Below, piece after piece: positions 57,601 through 63,620 of a stretch of 64,000 nt of DNA. The notes under the pieces were generated by a model that was given only the letters and a program-made list of their open reading frames with translations, made no database searches and was not told the DNA's origin. Both the position numbers and the translations under genes were made by a program. The DNA is from Paragorgia papillata (taxonomy: Eukaryota; Cnidaria; Anthozoa; Scleralcyonacea; Coralliidae), in NCBI GenBank assembly GCA_035771165.1, contig JAWNZC010000349.1, forward strand, positions 1 through 64,000. The letters are read 5' to 3'. Position 1 is the stretch's first letter. Every line of letters begins with the position of its first letter.

Positions 57601-60307
57601 CTAAACATAATCAATATGATTATTATGCCTTATTGCCTCTTTATCACTGTCAACTGTCTATCAAGTGGTTGAGTAATTACTCTCTGACAAGCATATATCT
57701 TTTCATCTTTACAGTCTCTAGGAATGTTTACTTCCAGCTGACCAAAAATGCTGCAGAATTTGCTGGAGGATAGTTTTTTAGTGAAAAACAGTCGGTTCTG
57801 AAGAATTTGTGGTATTGGTGGAAAAATGATTTGTTCCCATGAGTGGTTTTTGCAAAAGTTTTCTTCAAGTCAACTGCTTTCTTCTTCACCTTCAACTTCA
57901 TGAAAACAAGCTTGAAAGTCTTGAAATAACTCTGAGATATACCATTCACAAATTCTTATTTTAAACCAAATTTAGTGGAATCCAATGCTGGTGCTAGTGC
58001 CAATGTAATAATTTTTTATTTATTTATCTGCTTTGTGTAAAAAATAGTTGCCAGAGTTTGTAAACAGTTATTACATTTTTAATGAAAATACTTGAACCAG
58101 TTGTACTCTCAATGTTGAATGCTTTGATACATTATCTTCACTATTAGTGTCATCCAACTCAAACTTGAAATATTTTTTAAATCCACTTTGCTAGCCATAT
58201 TTATGGTTTTGTTTTAATTTTATTTTAATGTTACCGCTTTATCAACATTTTTTTCCTTATGAATCGATATAAGGAAAAGAGTCATGTTATCAACCATTGT
58301 AACAACCGCTGACCGGTGAATATCAATTACTCGTTGCCAGGCCCCGCATCACACGTCGATCAGCTCTCCCATTGTCGTTGCACCGCCCGGTATATAAGCG
58401 CCCTGGTTCAGACCACGCTGACAAGACTCTGATGAGCGCTGAGATAATCCCCACATATTATATGAGTGACCGCTGACCAAGTATCTATTACATAGATAGC
58501 GCGCGCAAAACCAGTCAAGCTCAGACCACGCTGACAAGACTTTGATGAGCGCAAGTCAAGCTCAGACCATGCTGACAAGACTTTGATGAGCGCAAGTCAA
58601 GCTCAGACCACGCTGACAAAACTTTGATGAGCACAAGTCAAGCTCAGACCACGCTGACAAGACTTTGATGAGCGCACGTCAAGCTCAGACCACGCTGACA
58701 AGACTTTGATGAGCGCTGAGATAATCCCCACATATTATCATGAATGACCACTGACTAGCATTGTCTCCTTTTTTACCTTGCCTAAATTACATTTAGCCAC
58801 ATATAAAATTATATATTACTATATTTATACAGACTCGAGGCGAAGCCGAGTGCCTGTATCCCGATACAGAACGGCTACTCATTCTGTAAATTGGTTGGAA
58901 TACTCAATAAATCATCAAGTTTTTATACAAAATCATTTTGCTGTTTTATAATAGTTTCCGCATATTGTTTCCCTTTATAGTTAGCCTTTTAGTAACGTCG
59001 TCTGGACATTTAACGTCATTTCGTCGTTTTAAGATCTTCCTGTACAATAGCATGCTATTGTACTGGCGGCACTTATAATGTGCATATAATTTTTGGCCGG
59101 AGGACCAACTATTTTTAGGGGCCTACCTCAGAAGGTGGTCTCAAACTTTTATGGCCGGCGGCCCCTTTTATTTTTTTTGCGTTCACGCAACGAAAACTTT
59201 ATAGCTTACTAAAATTAAGAGTGCAGTGCCAAAAACGATAGGCCAGCGTGCCGAAATTATAGTGCCATACAAAATAATTGTCCAGTAAATGAGCTTTTTA
59301 TATACAGTAGTTGCATGGCGATTTGACATTCTTTCCCGCATAAACTGCAAAAACAAAGGAAGTAAACGAAAAACTGAAAAAAATGTTACTCTGTCGTTTT
59401 AAGCGTTCTTGCAAATAAGACAGGCTTAATTTTCGTTTTATAAGCACTGAAGCTAGATGTTGTTGAACTACCATTCCGTTGAGCTACCACTCCGTTGAGC
59501 TACCATTCCGTTGAACTACCATTCCGTTGAACTACCATTCCGTTGAACTACCATTCCGTTGAGCTACCATTCCGTTGAACTACCATTCCGTTGAACTACC
59601 ATTCCGTTGAACTACCATTCCGTTGAGCTACCATTCCGTTGAGCTACCATTCCGTTGAACTACCATTCCGTTGAACTACCATTCCGTTGAACTACCATTC
59701 CGTTGAACAACCATTCCGTTGAGCAACTATTCTGTTAAACTACCATTCCGCTGAGCTACCATAGTTCAGAAATAAACAGTATAATTTACCTGAACAGTCT
59801 TTCCTAAACCCATATCATCTGCTAAAATAGCTCCTTTCCCAAGAGAGTACTGTTTGTACAGGAATGCTATTCCTTCTTGTTGATATTTTCGTAAATATTG
59901 ATTGATTGTTGCTGGAACCTTTATTAATTATAAAACATGTTTAGACACCCCTATATTCATGTTTCACTAATTTCAGTACTCATACATGTATAATACTGTA
60001 AACAAATTACTTGTCTTTATAGTAAACTCTTCACAAGTATGATTTTACATCACAACTCATGAATAAAAATCGTAAGCAGTAACACTAACCAGTAACCATA
60101 CAGTATAAAATATGTGAACCTATACATGTATCACATCTAATGTTCAAAGTGTACAGTCTGTAGTGCATTGTTGACTTTTTTGTTTTTGGAACTTGTACCT
60201 CACCTGAACTGGTGGAACTTCATCAGGGTCTGACAAGACAAGTGGAACCTTTGCTGATGAATGTTTGTCAGGAAAGTTTGGTTTTTCCAAATCTTCATCA
60301 TCAAATC
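26959..60307 (-). CDS. ERCC6L2: ERCC6L2 (Hebo) homologue, SNF2-family DNA-repair ATPase; 17 exons assembled, N-terminus missing
   Basis: Seventeen exons on the - strand join in consistent phase into 1122 codons plus stop. The order of motifs matches ERCC6L2: FDDEDLEKP near the start, the Walker A box DDMGLGKT, a Walker B box reading IMDEVHH, motif [12 protein letters not shown], the KRELATGRK segment, the Cys-bearing GEPCDCRS...QCCY segment, motif [15 protein letters not shown], motif [33 protein letters not shown], and the HEBO-like [13 protein letters not shown] at the C-terminus. ERCC6L2 is a nuclear DNA translocase linked to double-strand-break end joining and genome stability. The family's N-terminal Tudor-like region was not found between 60308 and 64000. 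Introns range from under 300 bp to 10.6 kb and are loaded with repeats. The last exon lies inside tandem array unit 4. Confidence 0.93.
28472..28620. repeat. Foldback hairpin element, unit 4
   Basis: Copy of 3604-3752, here inside the last ERCC6L2 intron. Confidence 0.8.
28797..28996. repeat. Direct repeat A, unit 4 (single copy)
   Basis: Full-length copy. The array ends 15 bp after it, and there is no A' partner. Confidence 0.9.
29382..29515 (-). CDS. ERCC6L2: ERCC6L2 exon 16
   Basis: Encodes an acidic linker [20 protein letters not shown] to SSCNR. The placement rests on good splice sites (TGTAG acceptor, AACAG|GTAAGT donor) and on its phase, the only one that joins exons 15 and 17 correctly. 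The donor lies only about 370 bp outside the array edge. Confidence 0.85.
29682..30492. mobile_element. TTAA-bounded foldback element, copy 1 (with nested insertion)
   Basis: TTAAAGTGCTTATGAAACG at the left end and its inverse CGTTTCATAAGCACTTTAA at the right. The arms run about 200 bp and include the TCACAACGTGCATAATGACTTA segment. No coding capacity. Its centre is split by a second foldback (about 29992-30307). TTAA at both ends suggests a piggyBac- or Kolobok-type target, by inference. Confidence 0.75.
29992..30307. mobile_element. Nested foldback (AATACATGGATG family), copy 1
   Basis: One palindrome from AATACATGGATGTGCGGAAA to TTTCCAAGCATCCATGTATT, then a hairpin around CACATGTG. Related copies are at about 37640-37935 (reverse orientation) and 49860-50082 (truncated). 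Confidence 0.65.
30491..30642. mobile_element. Small TIR element (MITE-like)
   Basis: About 150 bp with inverted ends AAGGCCCGTTAACACAGGCGA and TCGCCTGTGTAAACAAGCCTT. Abuts the right end of the previous foldback. Confidence 0.6.
30937..31384. mobile_element. Long-TIR element with an internal Cys-rich reading frame
   Basis: Inverted arms of about 85 bp (CTCGTTCCCAGAGCCCACG outward, with CACCCGGGAAACGAGAGAC-type inner part) enclose about 270 bp. On the - strand the core encodes [20 protein letters not shown] followed by [24 protein letters not shown], a layout like the first Cys pair of a ZAD-like or similar zinc-binding domain. It reads like a captured first exon. The right end is 45 bp from the exon 15 donor. 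Confidence 0.55.
31429..31543 (-). CDS. ERCC6L2: ERCC6L2 exon 15: [10 protein letters not shown] segment
   Basis: Thirty-eight codons, [12 protein letters not shown]... to [13 protein letters not shown]...AID, matching the IGSSKAENHM...FSQLPAN stretch of vertebrate ERCC6L2. The start at AATAG|GCT keeps phase with exon 14. A stronger-looking acceptor (TTCTTATTACGTAG) at 31577 would lengthen the exon but breaks the phase unless another exon exists. Donor GAC|GTAAGT. Confidence 0.85.
31733..31804. repeat. (CAAT)n tract in ERCC6L2 intron
   Basis: About 15 CAAT repeats preceded by CAACCAACC, of the same type as the tracts in the array. Confidence 0.9.
32574..32630. repeat. (AACG)n/(AAAC)n tract
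   Basis: GAACGAACG passes into AAACAAAC repeats, ending 58 bp from the exon 14 donor. Confidence 0.9.
32688..32998 (-). CDS. ERCC6L2: ERCC6L2 exon 14: acidic linker
   Basis: Encodes a disordered, acidic then basic segment ([17 protein letters not shown], later [18 protein letters not shown]). No family motif, but the phase fits both neighbours. Acceptor TTCCAAG, donor CAAAA|GTAAGA. Confidence 0.8.
32999..34240. other. ERCC6L2 intron with a 530-bp inverted-repeat element
   Basis: Perfect 18-bp inverted ends TTTATGCCTTCCGTCGTG at 33229 and its complement ending 33758 mark a likely MITE. No gene seen in the rest. Confidence 0.55.
34241..34477 (-). CDS. ERCC6L2: ERCC6L2 exon 13
   Basis: Seventy-nine codons, [19 protein letters not shown] and [18 protein letters not shown], continuing the post-helicase segment conserved in ERCC6L2. 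Acceptor TTCTAG, donor CTG|GTAAGT. Confidence 0.95.
34845..34944 (-). CDS. ERCC6L2: ERCC6L2 exon 12: motif VI
   Basis: Encodes [20 protein letters not shown] and [14 protein letters not shown], the arginine-finger motif of SNF2 enzymes. Acceptor TTTTAG; donor CAA|GTCAGT. Confidence 0.95.
34945..35940. other. ERCC6L2 intron: poly-C-rich block and a palindrome
   Basis: 35080-35110 is a C run, repeated in diverged form near 35520-35580 with ATCGGGGAAAA/TGTCGGGGACC motifs. 35592-35788 is a long palindrome whose arms read ATAACACAAATAATGTGATA outward and meet around 35690. No gene. Confidence 0.6.
35941..36182 (-). CDS. ERCC6L2: ERCC6L2 exon 11: motif V
   Basis: Encodes [21 protein letters not shown], then [14 protein letters not shown] and [17 protein letters not shown]. 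The acceptor GTCAAG|TTG has a weak pyrimidine tract but is the only one that keeps STQ|LLDML aligned with the family. Donor ACAG|GTGTGG. Confidence 0.93.
36183..38579. other. ERCC6L2 intron with several inverted repeats
   Basis: 36285-36722 is a complex foldback whose outer arms contain GATGTTTTGGTGTGTAGTAT and whose inner arms contain GTGCAAGTCACGCTACTTC. 36790-37160 and 37935-38520 are two related blocks with TTATTATATGGC ends and GTAATGCCC/GGGCATTAC hairpins. 37640-37935 is the AATACATGGATG foldback. No gene. Confidence 0.6.
38580..38762 (-). CDS. ERCC6L2: ERCC6L2 exon 10: start of second RecA lobe
   Basis: Sixty-one codons, with [20 protein letters not shown] and VLLFSYSTQ (motif IV region). 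Acceptor TGTAG, donor CAA|GTAAGT. Confidence 0.95.
38781..39237. mobile_element. TTAA foldback, copy 2, right end missing
   Basis: Left end TTAAAGTGCTTATAAAACG and both arms around the GTGCATAAGGACTTACTGGG segment. The right arm stops at CAAATAAGACAGG and runs into a LINE fragment. Confidence 0.75.
39336..40035 (+). mobile_element. LINE (non-LTR retrotransposon) 3' fragment
   Basis: Reads [43 protein letters not shown] and [13 protein letters not shown], a typical C-terminal tail of a non-LTR reverse transcriptase. A stop at 39798 interrupts it; past it [35 protein letters not shown] and KSVCIKC follow in frame. 5'-truncated, not active. Confidence 0.8.
40091..40598. mobile_element. TTAA foldback with a different core
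   Basis: Ends TTAAAGTGCTTATATAACTT and its inverse GATATAAGCACTTTAA. The arms continue for about 180 bp to CCTGGGACTCAGG / CCTGAGTCCCAGG. The terminus is shared with the elements at 29682 and 38781, but the core is unrelated. Confidence 0.75.
41165..41290 (-). CDS. ERCC6L2: ERCC6L2 exon 9
   Basis: Forty-two codons including [20 protein letters not shown] and KQTEEQRKR, the helix preceding the second RecA lobe. Acceptor TACTAG, donor CGG|GTGAGT. Confidence 0.92.
41637..41937. mobile_element. Two adjacent MITE-like hairpins with AAGCCGGTTTTCCAC ends
   Basis: The first spans about 41637-41767, the second about 41780-41937. Both have AAGCCGGTTTTCCACT...AAAACCGGCTTTA ends and share the TTTTTCTTTTGTCT(C/T)ATGAG core in the same orientation. 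No coding content. Confidence 0.65.
42031..42203. repeat. Dispersed short repeat (SINE-like) outside the array
   Basis: GTTGATTTTACGGAGGGAGG, GAGAACCCGGCGAAAAAAAC and the CGCGCTAACAGCACAC end resemble the array block 2907-3127, but clearly diverged. Confidence 0.5.
42416..42564 (-). CDS. ERCC6L2: ERCC6L2 exon 8: Cys-bearing insert
   Basis: Encodes [19 protein letters not shown] and [18 protein letters not shown], the Cys-rich segment characteristic of ERCC6L2. The acceptor is CTTATAG|ATC; the nearer upstream AG gives a stop. Donor TCT|GTAAGC, ending in phase 0. Confidence 0.93.
42583..42661. repeat. (CAAT)n tract at the exon 8 acceptor
   Basis: About 19 repeats starting roughly 20 bp from the ERCC6L2 exon 8 acceptor, so the intron's 3' part on the coding strand is (ATTG)n. 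Confidence 0.9.
42712..43557. mobile_element. GTAACTAGTTAC-rich foldback with nested GTGTTTCATCAGGAT element
   Basis: Ends AGTGCTGT / ACAGCACT. Both arms consist of repeated GTAACTAGTTAC palindromes. Inside sits a block of about 300 bp (about 43005-43320) whose core is a palindrome with GAGTGTTTCATCAGGAT / ATCCTGATGAAACACTC arms. Confidence 0.6.
43558..44868. other. ERCC6L2 intron remainder, no gene recognised
   Basis: AT-rich. 43810-43828 is a C run. 44000-44570 is rich in loosely repeated GTTGTTC / CAACAATG words; a 70-codon frame there has no recognisable motif and is not called. Confidence 0.5.
44869..44952 (-). CDS. ERCC6L2: ERCC6L2 exon 7, with a GC donor
   Basis: Encodes [19 protein letters not shown] and LLSDQLPHK, the LRRTK element that follows the first RecA lobe. 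Acceptor TTTCAG. The donor reads CAAAG|GCAAGA, a GC-AG type intron; phase to both neighbours is correct. Confidence 0.9.
45496..45674 (-). CDS. ERCC6L2: ERCC6L2 exon 6: motif III
   Basis: Encodes [20 protein letters not shown] and, further on, [16 protein letters not shown], a stretch specific to ERCC6L2. Acceptor CTGTAG, donor AAAAA|GTAATT. Confidence 0.95.
45675..46481. other. ERCC6L2 intron, no feature recognised
   Basis: Between exons 6 and 5. Beyond a small tandem CTGCAGTTATAGTCT duplication near 46290, nothing distinct was seen. The intron 44953-45495 is also featureless. Confidence 0.5.
46482..46594 (-). CDS. ERCC6L2: ERCC6L2 exon 5: Walker B, DEVH variant
   Basis: Encodes [19 protein letters not shown]. 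The box is DEVH where vertebrate ERCC6L2 has DEAH. 37 codons plus two bases; donor GCAG|GTATGT. The acceptor is preceded by a (TTCA)n run on the coding strand. Confidence 0.93.
46608..47314. repeat. Compound tetranucleotide repeat filling an ERCC6L2 intron
   Basis: (AATG)n at about 46608-46719, (TCAG)n at 46790-46956 and (AACC)n with AACAAGTC variants to 47314. They occupy about 90% of the 781-bp intron between exons 4 and 5. On the coding strand the acceptor side is (TTCA)n, which may serve as the pyrimidine-rich tract. Confidence 0.95.
47376..47588 (-). CDS. ERCC6L2: ERCC6L2 exon 4: motif Ia region
   Basis: Seventy-one codons, with [28 protein letters not shown] and [13 protein letters not shown], the usual SNF2 motifs Ia/Ib context. 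Donor TGG|GTAAGG, phase 0. Confidence 0.95.
47739..48505. mobile_element. TTAA foldback, copy 4, with nested palindromic block
   Basis: Ends TTAAAATGCCTATAACACG and CGTGTCATATTCACTTTAA. Arms carry the AATGACTTATCGGAGAA segment. The right half is interrupted by a second copy (about 48085-48375) of the GTGTTTCATCAGGAT block found at 43005-43320. Confidence 0.7.
48506..49088. other. ERCC6L2 intron part with a C-run
   Basis: A block ending GGGGGGTGTCCCCCCCACCC with a run of C at about 48829-48845. Pro-rich frames over it are artefacts of the C run. No gene. Confidence 0.5.
49089..49178 (-). CDS. ERCC6L2: ERCC6L2 exon 3
   Basis: Thirty codons, [17 protein letters not shown]..., following the Walker A exon after a 10.6-kb intron. 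Acceptor TTTCAG, donor AAG|GTAAGC. Phase 0. Confidence 0.9.
49179..50424. other. Start of the 10.6-kb ERCC6L2 intron
   Basis: 49690-49810 is a truncated copy of the AGACGAATTTAATTCAGACG foldback at 60376. 49860-50082 is a truncated AATACATGGATG foldback. 50150-50300 reads [19 protein letters not shown] then IKIIDIAVP, stop, [14 protein letters not shown], resembling the tail found in some retroelement polyproteins; only a fragment. Confidence 0.5.
50432..50502. repeat. Near-perfect 70-bp hairpin
   Basis: CTGCCTCCTCCACAGGCCCT... against its inverse ...AGGGCCTGTGGAGGAGGCAG, arms of about 31 bp around a loop of a few bases. Flanked on both sides by GTGATAG. Confidence 0.85.
50507..50714. mobile_element. 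TIR element with TAGCCTGGTACC ends and 9-bp flanking repeat
   Basis: Ends TAGCCTGGTACCCTGGCC and GGCCAGGGTACCAGGCTA. Arms extend through GGTAACCACTAA / TTAGTGGTTACC. GCAGGGTGA directly precedes and directly follows it, a perfect 9-bp target-site duplication. No coding capacity. Confidence 0.75.
50730..51329. mobile_element. 600-bp TIR element CATGGAT...ATCCATG, first copy
   Basis: Inverted ends CATGGATTGTAAAATGAGTG and its counterpart TTTTTACTATCCATG. GTGATAG flanks both sides. No protein recognised. Confidence 0.7.
51337..51937. mobile_element. 600-bp TIR element, second copy in tandem
   Basis: Near-identical to 50730-51329 in the same orientation, separated from it by a single GTGATAG and followed by another. 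Confidence 0.7.
51945..53772. mobile_element. hAT-like non-autonomous element (CAGGGCGCTATAAAACACG ends)
   Basis: 1828 bp with ends CAGGGCGCTATAAAACACGG and CCGTGTTTTATAGCGCCCTG, TIRs of about 30 bp. Flanked by GTGATAG on both sides (7 bp). The frames inside (for example 53029-53328) show no transposase motif. Confidence 0.65.
54425..54525. repeat. Small foldback with ACTAAAACAATTAG arms
   Basis: ACAATTAGTCACCTC / GAGGTGACTATCGG and inverse halves ending CTAATTGTTAATTAT. Related to the hairpin near 29060-29170 (ACTAAAACAATTATTCGCCTC). Confidence 0.6.
54690..55290 (-). mobile_element. LINE reverse-transcriptase fragment
   Basis: On - the pieces [52 protein letters not shown] and [12 protein letters not shown] correspond to the linker and N-terminal part of a non-LTR reverse transcriptase. 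They lie in different frames, with frameshifts near 55100 and 54900 and inside the last piece. Dead fragment. Confidence 0.75.
55500..55731. repeat. Foldback around GGGATAAAACTTATTTCAAT arms
   Basis: Left arm from CAGTTCGTAATCTCGACTGC to AACATCAGGCT, right arm its inverse to GACATTACGAACTGG. About 230 bp in all. Confidence 0.75.
56287..58405. mobile_element. hAT-like non-autonomous element with 8-bp target duplication
   Basis: 2119 bp. Ends CAGGGCGCTTATATACCGGG and CCCGGTATATAAGCGCCCTG. GTTCAGAC occurs immediately before (56279-56286) and immediately after (58406-58413), a perfect 8-bp duplication as hAT transposases make. The subterminal GTGTGATGCGG word is shared with the element at 51945. 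No transposase frame seen. Confidence 0.8.
58406..58715. repeat. 41-bp tandem repeat (CTCAGACCACGCTGACAAGA)
   Basis: About six copies of a 41-bp unit containing CTCAGACCACGCTGACAAGA and CTTTGATGAGCGCAAGTCAAG. A further partial unit lies left of the hAT-like element (GCGCAAAGCCAGTCAAGTTC at 56260), so the element interrupted this array. Confidence 0.9.
59340..59450. mobile_element. Right arm of a TTAA foldback (fragment)
   Basis: AAATAAGACAGGCTTAATTTTC then GTTTTATAAGCACT, the inner and terminal part of the family at 29682; the left half is missing. Confidence 0.6.
59463..59761. repeat. 16-bp minisatellite next to ERCC6L2 exon 2
   Basis: About 18 copies of CCATTCCGTTGAACTA / CCATTCCGTTGAGCTA. 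It ends about 28 bp from the exon 2 donor site. Confidence 0.95.
59790..59918 (-). CDS. ERCC6L2: ERCC6L2 exon 2: Q motif region and Walker A
   Basis: Encodes [17 protein letters not shown] and [13 protein letters not shown], the ATP-binding loop. 43 codons, phase 0 at both ends; donor CAG|GTAAAT. Confidence 0.95.
60204..60307 (-). CDS. ERCC6L2: ERCC6L2 exon 1 of 17 visible
   Basis: Encodes [17 protein letters not shown]... up to VPPVQ, just before the ATPase domain. Acceptor TTTTAG and donor CAG|GTGAGG. It begins with two bases of a split codon, so at least one earlier exon exists, ending in phase 1. Confidence 0.88.
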
Positions 60308-60375
60308 CTAAAAAAGTTTGATTTTTCACTTTACATGATTGTAGTACTGTATATACACTGTACATGTAGTATAAA

Positions 60376-60781
60376 GCCTGCGCTAAACGTCGCACAACAG
60401 ACGGCGAATTAAATTCAGACGAATTTAATTCGAATTAACTTCGTTGGTAACGCGACGTCGAGTTAAACGTCGAATTTCAGTCGAATTTAATTGTTTTTAC
60501 TTGGACTCGTGGATCCTGAAAACGACTTCTTGAAAACATGGCACCGAATTGTCACAGACAGAAGCGATTGGAAACATTTAATTCGAGGCGACGATAATTC
60601 GTCGTATAACTAGAACACGCATTATCGTCACACTATCCGTCTACTCAGACGAATTTAATTGCCGAGACGAATTCGTGTGTCGAATTTAATCGAGTTATAC
60701 GTCGCAGTTTCGTCGAATAAAATTCAAACAATTAAATTCGTCTGAATTAAATTCGTCTGTTGTGCGACGTTTAGCGCAGGC
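60376..60781. mobile_element. Foldback with GCCTGCGCTAAACGTCGCAC ends
   Basis: 406 bp. Ends GCCTGCGCTAAACGTCGCAC and GTGCGACGTTTAGCGCAGGC. The interior repeats ACGAATTTAATTC words in both directions. A truncated relative is at 49690-49810. Confidence 0.75.
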
Positions 60782-61702
60782 CTAATAAACTGCTGTACAC
60801 ATTCAGGCTAAAATAGTTGACCTTGCAGTACGGTATATTTATGATTCGTGTATATATAGCAACCAATTCAACTGCTACCACGTTAATTGGAAGGGTACAG
60901 TAATATAATAGAGCTGTGCCCATTGGATCATTTTCATAATCACAAGATCATGATCAATGATTAAATAATGAATCAATTATATTACATGAATTGTGTTGCA
61001 TTAGTCCTGATGTTTCGTGCATCACAACTGAAATACATCTAAGTTAAAGAGCTATTTTATTTAAATTGAAAAGCTGATGAGGATGACTAACCCATTGCTG
61101 CCTGAGTTTGCCAAAAACATCACTTTTAATATTTTACTCTTGGTCTAATGCCAGATGATTTTATTCATCCAAGGGAGAAATCCTCTGACAGCCTAGGCAG
61201 CAATGGGTTAAGAACAATACTAATGGGAATAAACAGTGTGCTTAGCTGTTGTCCATGATCTGATTGTTGGTAAAGACAATCAACTGCCAAAAAATATTAA
61301 AAAATGATTGATTAATCAATACATCATGTCCAGCTCTACAGTCAGATAGTTAACCCATTGCTGTGCGAGTAAAATCATTTAGTATTTGACATCATATACA
61401 TGTACAGTGGTAAACCAATAAAGGGTCCATACCTGTAGGCAGAAATCAGTTATTAGAAATACATACAGTATTTTATACTGTAGGTGCAGTTACAGTGACA
61501 GTACTGTATGGCCTGGCTCCCAGATTGTGACTCAGATACTGTACATATTACAAGTAAGCACTCATAAAAAAAATCACAAAAATCACCCTAGGGCAGAATT
61601 GGATGAAAATGTTATACAAAATCGGACTGTAAGCTTCTCTGTAGAAAAACTGAGTGAAAAAGATATATACAGTACTTGATTACTTAATATGCTTATATCA
61701 TG

Positions 61703-62291
61703 CAGGGTTCTGCACTCAGCAGTGCCGCCCGGCACTCACGCCAAAATGGACCCTTCCGCCCAGCACTTGAAATATGCAATAAGAAAACTCCATGTGTTGT
61801 ATTTTTTATATATCTTTTAATTAATATACATCATTTTGTATTTTTTTGTCTTTGGTGAATTTTGTTTATTGAAACAATATTATTTGGTGAAATTCAGCAC
61901 CACAACGCACACAATATTAGCTACCAGACTTGTTATTCGGTGAAATACGATATTCCTTCAAAGCCAGATTGGATTGTCTGATACTTGGGTAGTTGGGTAA
62001 GCCGCTAATCACTTCGCACTTTGTTTATTAATGCCTGTAAGATGATACACCAGCATTGGTTAGTCGTAGAACATATGCAGGAAACCTTGCCCTAGTTTTA
62101 CGTAGATAATTCGTCATGTTGTATATTCTAGCATGCCCTAGCATGTATATAAATATATAATAAATAAGTACTTAATAGTAATATTTAGTCTGACAAAATT
62201 GTGAGACACATGATGTAAAGGATTATGAATTTCACTTGCTCACATTTGGAAAATATCATTTTCAGATTACTAAATTTCACATATTCTCGGT

Positions 62292-62330
<39 letters not shown>

Positions 62331-62384
62331 GAGCCCCCGGGCCTGTAGGTACCCAGCACTCACATGCTCCTGGGCAGAACCCTG
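61703..62384. mobile_element. TIR element with CAGGGTTCTGC ends
   Basis: 682 bp. CAGGGTTCTGC at the left, GCAGAACCCTG at the right, ATCATG immediately outside both (6 bp). Contains the 37-bp G run. hAT-like by its CAG...CTG ends, with no coding content. Confidence 0.6.
62292..62328. repeat. Homopolymer of 37 G
   Basis: Uninterrupted run of 37 G; its exact length is prone to sequencing or assembly error. Confidence 0.9.
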
Positions 62385-62569
62385 ATCATGCAAATCTTGA
62401 TCTATAGGTATATACATATATTTAGCATTTTAGGTGAATTAACAAATAATAAAAGACTTGACAGTTTCATTTTTATACAGGTATATGATGTGGCCATGGC
62501 TATGTAAATCTTTTCTTTTTGCATAACACAAAATAGTACAAATGCAATCAAGCATTCAAACTCTGGTCG

Positions 62570-62942
62570 ATTGGGTAAAGTTGGGTGGTATGGGAAAACT
62601 TGGGTGGAGTGGACATACTCAGGTGGGGAGGGGGGAACTCTGGTAGATTGGGCAAAGTCAGGTGGTGTGGGCAAACTTGGGTGGAGTGGGCAAACTTGGG
62701 TGGAGTGGGCAAACTTGGGTGGAATGGGCAAACTAGGGTGGAGTGGGCAAACTAGGGTGGAGTGGGCAAACTTGGGTGGAGTGGGCAAACTCGGGTGGAG
62801 TGGGCAAACTTGGGTGGAGTGGGCAAACTTGGGTGGAGTGGGCAAACTAGGGTGGAGTGGGTAAACTTGGGTGGAGTGGGCAAACTTGGGTGGAGTGGGT
62901 AAACTTGGGTGGAGTGGGCAAACTCGGGTGGAGTGGGCAACT
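62570..62942. repeat. 19-bp minisatellite (TTGGGTGGAGTGGGCAAAC)
   Basis: About 18-19 copies with minor variants (TAGGG, TCGGG, GGTAAAC). The period is not a multiple of three, so the Pro-rich - frame across it (PTPPKFAHS) simply cycles through three readings. Confidence 0.95.
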
Positions 62943-63504
62943 CAGATGTAAACTGCACAGAGTTGCCTGCATAGTATGCTAAAGAGGTTTTCATCCTATT
63001 TGAGGCAGCACTTCACTTGCGATAGTAACTTTTAGTTCATAGTGTACATTATATGTGTACAATATACAGTACAGTATTTCCTACAATCGTACATATATCT
63101 TTAACACATTTTTGTGTATCCTACATATATGTGTATGTGTATACTACATGTATACTACTTGTATGCCATTGCTTTGATAAATGGATGCTACACGTACATG
63201 CTATTATTTATGCTTATGAAAGATATATATACATGTGTATGCTGCACGTATACTACACATATGCTACACATACAGCTACTATATGCACGTGATACACATT
63301 TGCTACATGATTTGTGCTGATATATAAGCTTGGAGGACTCTACATTTTCACTGGTTGATTAATTTTCTTAAACAATTTTCCTCAGGAAACCTAATTACCG
63401 TCTGCATAGTTAGTTGCTGAAATCACAACATTCAGTTCATTCAATATAATATATAATAGTGCCCCTTATTTTGCTGATTTTCTGTGTGAAAACAGTATAT
63501 ATAT

Positions 63505-63620
63505 GTAATATATCATATACGAGGAGGAGTGTTTCATCAGGATATCCAAACACCGAGATGTTTGTTGAAAACCAAGGCGAAGCCAAGGTTTTTGAACAAA
63601 CTTTGAGGTGTTTGGATATC
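63505..63620. repeat. GTGTTTCATCAGGAT palindrome, third copy
   Basis: ACGAGGAGGAGTGTTTCATC...GGATATCCAAACACC arms facing AAACTTTGAGGTGTTTGGATATCC. Shares its core with the blocks at 43005-43320 and 48085-48375 but without their flanking 100 bp. Confidence 0.7.

Noticed and set aside
62402..62994. Pro-rich frames reading PTPPKFAHST on -
   Set aside because: A 19-bp minisatellite; its period cycles through all frames and no start context or splice sites support a gene.
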